Source of the DNA: an uncultured Bacteroidales bacterium
Lineage (GTDB): Bacteria; Bacteroidota; Bacteroidia; Bacteroidales; UBA932
Direction: 5' to 3'
NCBI GenBank assembly: GCA_946549475.1
Contig: CAMNQO010000031.1
Location: 1 to 12,970, forward strand
Length of the DNA stretch: 12,970 nucleotides
Positions 7,670-12,970 of the stretch are shown here, one piece after another (the stretch's first letter is position 1; each line of letters starts with the position of its first letter). The notes beneath the pieces are model-generated. The model was given only the letters and a program-made list of their open reading frames with translations. It ran no database searches and was not told where the DNA came from. Made by a program: the position numbers and the translations under genes.

Positions 7670-8821
7670 ATGGCATCCGATTTATCAGAATTTGAAGAAA
7701 TCAGACCCTACAACGACGAAGAAGCGGTCGCGAAACTGAACAAATACGCCGGCCATCCGTTGTTGGCGCAGGTCTCCCACTACTACTATCCCGAAAAGGA
7801 TTCTTCGTATCTGGGAGAAAAAATCAAAAACATCAAGAATGTCGATGATTTCCAATCCTTTATCATCATCGACATCCTCGAACGCATCATCCGCAAATCC
7901 GCCGGCAAATTTTCCTATTCCGGCGTGGAGCACATCAAAGACGGCGGTAAATTCCTGGCCATGAGCAATCACCGCGACATCGTCCTCGACCCCGCTTTCA
8001 TCCAACTCATCCTCTTCAAAAACGGCATCCCCTTCTCGGAAATCGCCGTCGGCAGCAATCTGCTCCAGAACGAGTTAATCGAGACGCTGATCCGCTCCAA
8101 CCGGATGATCAAGGTCCTGCGCGGCATTCCCGTCCGCGAGCAATACATCACTTCCCAGTTGCTCTCCAAGTACATCCGCGAAAGCATCACCACCGGCCGC
8201 AGCAGCGTCTGGATCGCCCAGCGTCAGGGACGCAGCAAGAACGGTATCGACGAGACCGAGCAGGGGCTCATCAAGATGCTGGACATGAGCGGACAAAAAG
8301 GATTCGTGGAAGACTTTGAAGACCTCAATATCGTCCCGATGAGCATTTCCTACGAATACGAGCCCTGCGACATCCTCAAAGCCCGCGAAATGCTGATTTC
8401 CAAGACCCAGAAATACATCAAGTCTGCCGGAGAAGATACCAACAGCATCCTCATGGGTATCAAGAACTACAAGGGCAACATCCACATTTCCATCGGCACG
8501 CCCATCTCCTCCTCGGAAATCAGCGCCGCCGCCCTCTGCAATGTCGCCAACGACCGCTACCGCTGGATGCGCCACTTGATTGACAACCGCATTATCCTTG
8601 GCTATAAGTTGTGGAAAACCAACTACATCGCTTATGACATGCTGCAAAACAGCAGCCGCTTTTCCAAATTCTACAGCGAGTCGGATAAAGCGAATTTCGA
8701 GGCGTATGTCGAGAAACAAATGGCGCTGGTGGAGCCGGAACTCGACCGCTCCGACTTGCGTGAAATCTTCCTCGGCATCTACGCCAACCCCATTCTCAGC
8801 AAAGAAAAACTCTTCGGTTAG
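7670..8821 (+). CDS. PlsB/PlsC-like phospholipid acyltransferase family protein
   Basis: Probably a cytoplasmic-face acyltransferase of glycerolipid synthesis (glycerol-3-phosphate or lysophosphatidate type); substrate and donor are not known. Seen in 383 residues: block I is SNHRDIVLDPAF (99-110). Here the histidine is followed by aspartates at +2 and +6, not at +5 as in the usual H-x4-D. Block II is around NRMIKVLRGIPV (144-155). Block III is QRQGRSKNG (184-192), recalling the GGRSRTG block of PlsB. Block IV is IVPMSISYE (221-229). I see no strong transmembrane segment; residues 61-74 are hydrophobic and may form a membrane-seated amphipathic helix. The N-terminal 60 residues are charged and unassigned. 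The gene follows queA by 12 nt, and its stop overlaps that of the convergent antiporter gene. I recall similar NHRDI-LD proteins as common in Bacteroidota, which would make this a lineage form rather than a broken enzyme. Confidence 0.8.
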   Translation: MASDLSEFEEIRPYNDEEAVAKLNKYAGHPLLAQVSHYYYPEKDSSYLGEKIKNIKNVDDFQSFIIIDILERIIRKSAGKFSYSGVEHIKDGGKFLAMSNHRDIVLDPAFIQLILFKNGIPFSEIAVGSNLLQNELIETLIRSNRMIKVLRGIPVREQYITSQLLSKYIRESITTGRSSVWIAQRQGRSKNGIDETEQGLIKMLDMSGQKGFVEDFEDLNIVPMSISYEYEPCDILKAREMLISKTQKYIKSAGEDTNSILMGIKNYKGNIHISIGTPISSSEISAAALCNVANDRYRWMRHLIDNRIILGYKLWKTNYIAYDMLQNSSRFSKFYSESDKANFEAYVEKQMALVEPELDRSDLREIFLGIYANPILSKEKLFG

Positions 8822-9777
8822 GCCTGGAGGTAAACCGTGGCCACCAAATAGGCGATTCCCGGAAGGAGCAGCAATGCTCCTTCCGTTTTATTGATTTTCT
8901 CCTTGTCAAAAAAGACCGTATAGACCCAGAGAAGCAGGGCCGTAAGCATCAGCATCCCATAGTCCAGATAATTGATGTTCGCGGTGGAAAGCGGCCTGAT
9001 CAACGCCGAGCCTCCCAGAATCAGGAGAATATTGAACGTATTGGAGCCTATGATGTTCCCCAGGGCCAACTGTCCTTTTCCTTTGATGGCGGCGAGGACG
9101 CTGGTCGCCAGTTCCGGCAGGGAGGTACCGGCGGCTATCAGCGTGATTGCAATCACTTTGTCGCTCACACCGAGCAGTTTGGCAATCTTGCAGGAATTAT
9201 CGACAAAGAGGTCTCCGCCGAAAATCAGGGCGGCCAGCCCGCCCAAAACCATGACGACGGACAAGAAAAGGGAGCGGGAAGGGATTTCCGGCCCGCTTGC
9301 GGCTTCCGCCTTCCGTTCCGCTCTGTCACGGCGGAAAGTCCATATAAAATAAACAACGAAAATTGTCAGGAAAATCAAGCCGTCCAGCAGGGTCAGATTT
9401 TTCCCTTCGGATAAGCCGAAAACAATCAGAATCAGGGTAACCAGCACATTGACCGGAATGTCATAGACGCGGTTGCGCCGGGTGACGGCAAGGGGGGCGA
9501 GCAGGGCCGACAATCCCAGGATGATGGCGGTATTGAAGATATTGGAGCCGATAACATTGCCCACGGAAATGTCGGAATTGCCCTGGAAGGCCGAAATAAA
9601 ACTCACGACCATCTCCGGAGCGGAGGTTCCCAGCGCCACAATCGTCATTCCAATCACAAATTCACTGACGCCAAAACGCTTGGCGATATCCGATGCACCG
9701 TTGACAACTCCGTCGGCGCCGATGGTGACCAGTGCGAGACCGGACAACATCAAGACTACGATCAAAAATGTTTCCAT
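8818..9777 (-). CDS. CaCA-family calcium/sodium antiporter, YrbG-like inner-membrane protein
   Basis: A cation/Ca2+ exchanger homologue (K+-independent YrbG type), expected to move Ca2+ against Na+ or H+ across the inner membrane. The ion specificity is not proven by sequence. The 319 residues hold about ten hydrophobic segments in two inverted halves. Each half carries the family alpha-repeat. The first has VALGTSAPE (48-56, acidic E55) and GNVIGSNIFN (73-82). The second has AAGTSLPE (215-222, E222) and GNIIGSNTFN (240-249). A charged cytoplasmic loop, RRDRAERKAEAASGPE (149-164), separates the halves. The start ATG is at 9775-9777. Upstream, on the minus strand, there is only an imperfect -7 box (AAAATTTG at 9797-9790). 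The stop codon overlaps that of the convergent acyltransferase gene, leaving no room for an intergenic terminator. Confidence 0.92.
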   Translation of the reverse strand: METFLIVVLMLSGLALVTIGADGVVNGASDIAKRFGVSEFVIGMTIVALGTSAPEMVVSFISAFQGNSDISVGNVIGSNIFNTAIILGLSALLAPLAVTRRNRVYDIPVNVLVTLILIVFGLSEGKNLTLLDGLIFLTIFVVYFIWTFRRDRAERKAEAASGPEIPSRSLFLSVVMVLGGLAALIFGGDLFVDNSCKIAKLLGVSDKVIAITLIAAGTSLPELATSVLAAIKGKGQLALGNIIGSNTFNILLILGGSALIRPLSTANINYLDYGMLMLTALLLWVYTVFFDKEKINKTEGALLLLPGIAYLVATVYLQA

Positions 9778-9789
9778 AGTGCGAAGTTA

Positions 9790-9816
9790 CAAATTTTCGT
9801 CTGTTCTACAAAACAA
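9790..9816 (-). promoter_or_regulatory. Weak candidate promoter for the antiporter gene
   Basis: On the minus strand, AAAATTTG at 9797-9790 is one base from TAnnTTTG and ends 12 nt before the ATG. A possible -33 TTG is at 9816-9814, with 16 nt spacing. Both elements are imperfect. Confidence 0.25.
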
Positions 9817-9823
9817 CATCGCA

Positions 9824-9837
9824 TTTACATTTGTTAA
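9824..9837. promoter_or_regulatory. Candidate operator dyad 1 (TTTACATTTGTTAA)
   Basis: TTTAC-N4-GTTAA, one base off the symmetric TTTAC-N4-GTAAA. The same 14 bases recur exactly at 10161-10174. It contains a -7-like box TACATTTG (9826-9833) and overlaps the 20-nt palindrome at 9828-9847. Confidence 0.45.
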
Positions 9838-9847
9838 TTAACAGATG
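9828..9847. repeat. 20-nt near-perfect palindrome
   Basis: CATTTGTTAATTAACAGATG pairs with itself at 9 of 10 positions per arm; the one exception is T9831 against G9844. The core TGTTAATTAACA is perfectly symmetric. It lies about 50-70 nt upstream of the antiporter ATG. Confidence 0.6.
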
Positions 9848-9908
9848 AAAATTAAAATATTTCATTTTGTAAATTTTCTGCCGGAAATTATCAACAATTC
9901 ACCAATAT

Positions 9909-9922
9909 TTTACAATTGTAAA
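9909..9922. promoter_or_regulatory. Candidate operator dyad 2 (TTTACAATTGTAAA, perfect palindrome)
   Basis: A perfect 14-bp palindrome of the form TTTAC-N4-GTAAA. Its centre is 85 bp from that of dyad 1 and 88 bp from that of dyad 3. Confidence 0.5.
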
Positions 9923-9954
9923 TTTCATAGCGATAAGAAATTTTTATCGTTCAA

Positions 9955-9980
9955 AATTTCAATTTTATTTAATTGAAATT
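9955..9980. repeat. Inverted repeat, 10-bp arms with 6-nt loop
   Basis: AATTTCAATT (9955-9964) and AATTGAAATT (9971-9980) are exact reverse complements around TTATTT. The arms are very AT-rich, so an RNA hairpin would be weak and no T-tract follows as in a terminator. The right arm shares TTTAATTGAA (9968-9977) with 10107-10116. Confidence 0.5.
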
Positions 9981-9996
9981 AAACATATTATGTGCT

Positions 9997-10010
9997 TTTA
10001 CTCAAGTAAA
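9997..10010. promoter_or_regulatory. Candidate operator dyad 3 (TTTACTCAAGTAAA)
   Basis: TTTACT and AGTAAA arms around CA, again TTTAC-N4-GTAAA with both half-sites intact. Confidence 0.45.
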
Positions 10011-10160
10011 CATTTAAAGAAAATCCCCTTTTTGGACCAAATGGAAATAAACAGGGTGTCAATAACTGATATTTTTGAAATAAAGTTTTGAATGAAAATG
10101 ATATAATTTAATTGAATGATGTAATTGTTCAAGTGTCGCTCCCCTCTTGCGCAAAAATGT

Positions 10161-10174
10161 TTTACATTTGTTAA
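10161..10174. promoter_or_regulatory. Candidate operator dyad 4 (TTTACATTTGTTAA)
   Basis: An exact 14-base copy of dyad 1, 337 nt away. It ends 10 nt before the XRE -33 box, so a protein bound here would sit just upstream of polymerase. It contains TACATTTG (10163-10170), which alone matches a -7 box but has no -33 partner. Confidence 0.45.
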
Positions 10175-10184
10175 GAAAATTCCC

Positions 10185-10216
10185 TTTGGATTTGTTGATT
10201 ATTTTGTTTAATTTTG
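10185..10216 (+). promoter_or_regulatory. Bacteroidota-type promoter for the XRE gene
   Basis: TTTG at 10185-10188 and TAATTTTG at 10209-10216 (full TAnnTTTG match), with 20 nt between. Transcription would begin near 10222, giving a leader of about 25 nt to the ATG at 10246. This also argues against the longer reading frame that starts at 10147, upstream of the promoter. Confidence 0.7.
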
Positions 10217-10227
10217 TACAACTTAGT

Positions 10228-10241
10228 TTTACAACATTAAA
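10228..10241. promoter_or_regulatory. Candidate operator dyad 5 (TTTACAACATTAAA)
   Basis: TTTAC-N4-TTAAA, one base from the TTTAC-N4-GTAAA pattern. It lies between the predicted XRE transcription start and the ATG, a classic position for an autorepressor. Confidence 0.35.
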
Positions 10242-10245
10242 GGCC

Positions 10246-10647
10246 ATGCAAGAGCGTCTTTTGCAACTATTGGCGGCGGAAAATATCAGCCAGAGCGAGT
10301 TCGCCCAGAAAATCGGCGTATCTGGATCCAATGTCACCCACATAATCAGCGGCAGGAACAACCCCAGTTACGAATTTCTCCTCCGGGTAGCCTCGCACTA
10401 CCCTGCAGTGAACATCGAATGGCTCTTGCTGGGCAAAGGAAAAATGTACCGCGATACATCCCCTCTTTCCGCGCCGTCAAGTGCCGCAGAAGGGCCGTCG
10501 GACGAGCCTTTGTACGCCGAGGAGGAAAATATCGCAGCCTCGCAGCATCCGGACACTCCCCCCGCCATGTCGCAAACGCCTGTAAATCAGCGAAAAGCAG
10601 TGCGTGTGACGATATATTACGATGACGGTACATTTCAAGACTTATAA
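10246..10647 (+). CDS. XRE/Cro-CI-type helix-turn-helix transcriptional regulator
   Basis: A 133-residue DNA-binding protein, likely a repressor; its targets are unknown. Seen: an N-terminal XRE domain (about 1-65) with helix 2 SQSEFAQKIG (15-24) and recognition helix region SGSNVTHIISGRNNPS (26-41). It continues into SYEFLLRVASHYPAVNIEWLLLGKGKMY (41-68), the usual end of this domain in Bacteroidota proteins. Residues 70-115 are a Ser/Pro/Ala/Glu-rich, probably flexible linker. The tail KAVRVTIYYDDGTFQDL (117-133) looks like a short beta hairpin. I chose ATG 10246 because the frame upstream contains the promoter and the extra residues are not domain-like. It is flanked by its own promoter and by one for the next gene, so it is probably monocistronic. 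The dyad array upstream suggests autoregulation. No phage genes are nearby. Confidence 0.85.
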   Translation: MQERLLQLLAAENISQSEFAQKIGVSGSNVTHIISGRNNPSYEFLLRVASHYPAVNIEWLLLGKGKMYRDTSPLSAPSSAAEGPSDEPLYAEEENIAASQHPDTPPAMSQTPVNQRKAVRVTIYYDDGTFQDL

Positions 10648-10663
10648 TTTTTTTGTAATTTTG
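10633..10663 (+). promoter_or_regulatory. Candidate promoter for the PyrD-like gene
   Basis: TAATTTTG at 10656-10663 fully matches the -7 box. The -33 partner is only TTTC (10633-10636) at 19-nt spacing, inside the end of the XRE gene. The leader to the ATG at 10678 would be about 9 nt. Confidence 0.5.
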
Positions 10664-10677
10664 CGGGCTCAAATGAT

Positions 10678-11520
10678 ATGTGTTTGTTCGGCTCGCATAC
10701 TTTGGAACAACTGAAGCAGCGTTTGGAATGGATTTCCCGTTCCAGATTCCTTCGTATGCTGCTGCGTCTGCATTACCGCCGCATGTATGCCAACACAGCA
10801 CAAACCATCTTCGGCATCCATTTCGACTCCCCCTTCGGACTGGCTTGCGGCTATGATGAAAACGGCAGTTTGTATGATACGCTTTCAGACCTGGGGGCCG
10901 GATTTGTCGAAATCGGACCCATCACGCTGCAGGAAAAAGACGGTCAAGGCGTAGAAGAAGCGGTCGCCCGTCTGCGTTTGAAAAAGCCGCAGGTGCGTCT
11001 GATTGCCCAAATCACCAAGAATGAACAGATCCTGGAACAGGATGCGTACAGGGATTTTTCGCGATCCATGGCCCTGCTCTACGATTTTGTGGATATGTTT
11101 GTCATCGACAGCCGTTCCGGCGGGGTCACCCAGGATGTCGAAGACCTCTCGGAAGTGATTGACAAACTGCTGGAGACCCGGCGCTATTTCGATGTCAAAC
11201 GTCCCATTCTCATCAACATCAGCCAGGGCGTAAGCCGCTCGGCGGTCGATGCGATTCTCGCCTATGCGATGCGCATCGGCCTGGATGGCGTGATTGTGAG
11301 AGATTGTCCCCTGGTGGATTACATTTATAAAAAGACCTCCGGCAACCTGATTATCGTTGCATCCGGCCCCGGCATCGGAACGCCGGAAATGGCCTATCGC
11401 ATGCTCTGCGACGGCGCCTCCCTTGTCGAATTTGACCAGGCGTTCCTGCGTCGCGGTCCGGGAATTTTCAGAGAGGCCAACCAACTTTTGCATACGCTGC
11501 GCAAAGACTCAAGAATATGA
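10678..11520 (+). CDS. Dihydroorotate dehydrogenase-like TIM-barrel protein, probably not an active PyrD
   Basis: The overall pattern follows class 2 PyrD. FGLACGYDENGSLYDTLSDLGAGFVEIG (53-80) matches the N-terminal barrel signature, RPILINISQGVS (175-186) and GLDGVIVRD (201-209) match later strands, and DGASLVEFDQAFLRRGP (245-261) matches the C-terminal phosphate region. Compared from memory with E. coli PyrD, key positions differ. The LDKDG lysine is E61, the GFNN segment is absent, INISSPNT is replaced by VIDSRSGGV (142-150), KIAPD is replaced by NISQG (180-184), and GVGGI becomes ASGPGI (228-233). At 280 residues it is shorter than class 2 enzymes (about 336). It therefore probably does not oxidise dihydroorotate and may not bind FMN; the actual role is unknown. 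The frame is intact, so this is a divergent protein rather than a pseudogene. Its stop overlaps the cinA start by 4 nt. Confidence 0.75.
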   Translation: MCLFGSHTLEQLKQRLEWISRSRFLRMLLRLHYRRMYANTAQTIFGIHFDSPFGLACGYDENGSLYDTLSDLGAGFVEIGPITLQEKDGQGVEEAVARLRLKKPQVRLIAQITKNEQILEQDAYRDFSRSMALLYDFVDMFVIDSRSGGVTQDVEDLSEVIDKLLETRRYFDVKRPILINISQGVSRSAVDAILAYAMRIGLDGVIVRDCPLVDYIYKKTSGNLIIVASGPGIGTPEMAYRMLCDGASLVEFDQAFLRRGPGIFREANQLLHTLRKDSRI

Positions 11521-12791
11521 TGAATGCGGCTGTCGTCACGATTGGTGACGAAATTTTGATCGGACAGGTGATTGACACCAATTCCGCCTCCATATCCCGC
11601 GCCTTGGGCGCGTTGGGCATACGGGTTGATCGGATGATTTCCATCGGAGACGATGCCGATACCATTTACGACACGCTGGCCCTTGCGCTGAAAGCCCATG
11701 ACATCGTACTGACGACCGGCGGTTTGGGCCCGACCAAGGACGACATCACCAAAGAAGTGCTGCGCCGTCTGAGCGGCAGTACGGGCTGGCGGGAAAACGC
11801 CGGGCAACTGGCGATGGTGTATGAGATTCTGCATACCCGGGGGCTGGAAGTGCTGGACAGCAACAAGGCGCAGGCCCTCGTGCCGGACAACTGCGACGTG
11901 ATTGTCAACCGCCGTGGTACAGCTCCGATTATGGTGTTCCGCTTTGGTGAAGGAAACTGCCGGCTCAAGGACGAGCCGGAGCGTCGCGCCACCCTGTACT
12001 CCCTGCCCGGGGTCCCGTATGAAGCCCTGGCGGCGCTGGAAGACATTCAGGCCGATATCCGCGCACACTACCCTGTCGGCAAGATCTGCCATAAGAATAT
12101 AATGGTATATGGGCTGGCCGAATCCGCCCTGGCCGAAAGAATCGCCGCCTGGGAAGACGCGCTTCCGGAAAACCTGCATCTGGCTTACCTCCCGAACACC
12201 TTGACCGGCGTCCGCCTGCGGCTGTCCGCCTACGATTGCGGGGATGCTTCTATGCTTGATGCCCAACTGCCGGAACTGCGCCGGCTGCTGGGCACGATGA
12301 TATATGCGGAAGAAGATACCGACCTGCCTACGGTCATCGGACAACTGCTACGGCAGAAAGGGCTGACGATGAGCGCGGCGGAGTCCTGCACCGGGGGCAC
12401 CATCTCACAACTGATGACCTCCGTTCCCGGTTGCTCCGACTATTATCTCGGAAGCGTCACCTCCTATGCCAACGCGATCAAGGAAAAGGTGCTGGGCGTC
12501 CCGCAAGACATCATTGCACGTTATGGTGCGGTCTCGTCGGAGTGTGTCGCCAAGATGGCCGAGGGCGTACGGAAACTGACCGGCAGCGATGTCAGCGTCG
12601 CGACTTCGGGCATTGCCGGTCCCGGCGGCGGTACGCCGGACAAGCCCGTCGGCCTGGTCTGGATCGGCATCAGCAGCCCCCGAGGGACGCACGCGGCCTC
12701 ATTCACCTACAAGAATGCCCGCGCCCAGAACATCCAGCGCTTCGCCGCCACCGCCCTCAATCTGCTCCGTCTGGAACTGTTGGAACTGTAA
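11517..12791 (+). CDS. cinA: CinA family protein: MoaB-like domain plus NMN deamidase (PncC) domain
   Basis: CinA proteins combine an N-terminal MoaB/COG1058 domain, linked to ADP-ribose pyrophosphatase activity in studied members, with a C-terminal PncC domain. PncC deamidates nicotinamide mononucleotide and returns it to NAD synthesis. In some species the gene is DNA-damage or competence inducible. Seen in 424 residues: GDEILIGQVIDTN (10-22) and TTGGLGPTKDD (66-76) in the N-terminal domain; SLPGVPYEA (162-170); then AESCTGG (288-294, probable nucleophile serine), GSVTSYAN (312-319) and TSGIAGPGGGT (363-373) in the C-terminal domain. Both domains look intact and the length is typical. The start is ATG 11517 (ATGA overlap with the upstream stop) or ATG 11520. 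The elaA-like gene follows after 3 nt, so all three are likely one operon. Confidence 0.95.
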   Translation: MMNAAVVTIGDEILIGQVIDTNSASISRALGALGIRVDRMISIGDDADTIYDTLALALKAHDIVLTTGGLGPTKDDITKEVLRRLSGSTGWRENAGQLAMVYEILHTRGLEVLDSNKAQALVPDNCDVIVNRRGTAPIMVFRFGEGNCRLKDEPERRATLYSLPGVPYEALAALEDIQADIRAHYPVGKICHKNIMVYGLAESALAERIAAWEDALPENLHLAYLPNTLTGVRLRLSAYDCGDASMLDAQLPELRRLLGTMIYAEEDTDLPTVIGQLLRQKGLTMSAAESCTGGTISQLMTSVPGCSDYYLGSVTSYANAIKEKVLGVPQDIIARYGAVSSECVAKMAEGVRKLTGSDVSVATSGIAGPGGGTPDKPVGLVWIGISSPRGTHAASFTYKNARAQNIQRFAATALNLLRLELLEL

Positions 12792-12794
12792 GCG

Positions 12795-12970
12795 ATGGCC
12801 TGTATCCTTCATCAGAAATTCTTTCACGAACTGACGACGGACGAACTCTACGAGTTGCTGAAGGTCCGTTGCCAAGTCTTTATCGTCGAACAGCAGATTC
12901 TCTGTCAGGAACTGGACGATGACGACAAGAAAGCCCTGCACATCTGGATGACGGATGCCGACGACGGCCG
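12795..12970 (+). CDS. elaA: ElaA-type GNAT acetyltransferase, 3' end outside window
   Basis: Only the first 58 residues are visible. FHELTTDELYELLKVRCQVF (10-29), then IVEQQ (30-34), QELDDDD (38-44) and ALHIWMTD (47-54) follow the ElaA pattern of a helix, R-x-x-VF-VEQ, an acidic turn and a first long strand. ElaA proteins are small GNAT-fold N-acetyltransferases whose substrates are largely unknown; the acetyl-CoA-binding loop lies beyond the right edge. The ATG is 3 nt after the cinA stop, so the gene is probably co-translated with it. Confidence 0.85.
   Translation, partial: MACILHQKFFHELTTDELYELLKVRCQVFIVEQQILCQELDDDDKKALHIWMTDADDG

Larger units (their letters stand above)
9778..10245. 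other. 468-nt AT-rich intergenic region between the antiporter and XRE genes
   Basis: No convincing gene lies here. The region is strongly AT-rich compared with its flanks and separates divergently transcribed genes. It holds five TTTAC-N4-GTwAA-like dyads, a 20-nt near-perfect palindrome, a 10-bp-arm inverted repeat, a weaker hairpin at 9931-9949 (CGATAA/TTATCG arms), and four plus-strand TAnnTTTG boxes (9826, 10070, 10163, 10209), of which the last is the likely XRE promoter. A minus-strand reading frame entering from 10361 lacks coding character. Confidence 0.7.

Noticed and set aside
9824..10241. CRISPR or other regular repeat array
   Set aside because: The 14-bp dyads are irregularly spaced (67-164 bp between centres), degenerate and short, and no cas genes are present. 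They fit operators better.
10147..10245. A longer N-terminus for the XRE protein starting at 10147
   Set aside because: The extra 33 residues are encoded across the -33 and -7 boxes and dyad 4, are hydrophobic and unlike the domain start, whereas ATG 10246 gives a standard XRE N-terminus.
9778..10245. Chromosomal replication origin in the AT-rich region
   Set aside because: Only one DnaA-box-like site (TTATCAACA at 9888-9896, one base off) is visible, there is no cluster, and dnaA or other usual origin neighbours are absent.
10059..10361. A 100-codon minus-strand frame overlapping the XRE gene and its promoter
   Set aside because: Its composition follows AT-rich intergenic sequence, it has no promoter box upstream on that strand that I can see, and it shows no domain.

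Overview
This window looks like ordinary chromosome from a member of the Bacteroidota, most likely Bacteroidales. Coding DNA is moderately GC-rich and intergenic DNA is AT-rich. Several genes are preceded by the TTTG / TAnnTTTG promoter boxes typical of that phylum, and Shine-Dalgarno sequences are largely absent. I see no tRNA, rRNA, CRISPR array, insertion sequence or phage module.

Layout. (1) 2-2313, plus strand: a coenzyme A block with the 3' part of coaBC, then coaX (type III pantothenate kinase) and panB (ketopantoate hydroxymethyltransferase). (2) 2337-3638, minus: rarA, an AAA+ protein acting at stalled replication forks, convergent with panB. (3) 3639-3721: a compact divergent promoter region whose two -33 boxes lie in one inverted repeat. 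(4) 3722-4879, plus: an unrecognised secreted, probably outer-membrane, beta-barrel protein. (5) 4968-8821, plus: rlmD and queA (overlapping by 4 nt; rRNA m5U and tRNA queuosine modification), then a PlsB/PlsC-like acyltransferase with an unusual active-site spacing. (6) 8818-9777, minus: a CaCA-family Ca2+ or Na+/Ca2+ antiporter whose stop overlaps the acyltransferase stop. (7) 9778-10245: a 468-nt AT-rich non-coding region packed with dyads. (8) 10246-10647, plus: a small XRE-type repressor-like protein. (9) 10678-12970, plus: a degenerate dihydroorotate-dehydrogenase-like protein, cinA (start overlaps by 4 nt), and the 5' end of an ElaA-type GNAT acetyltransferase.

Most genes are core metabolism and RNA or DNA housekeeping. 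The parts that merit a second look are three. The first is the upstream region of the XRE gene, where every TTTAC on the plus strand is followed four bases later by GTAAA or a one-base variant (five sites); this suggests an operator array. The second is the PyrD-like protein, which keeps the fold signature but appears to have lost the residues for FMN binding and catalysis. The third is the symmetric divergent promoter between rarA and the barrel gene. I did not find a clear new multi-gene defence or mobile system.
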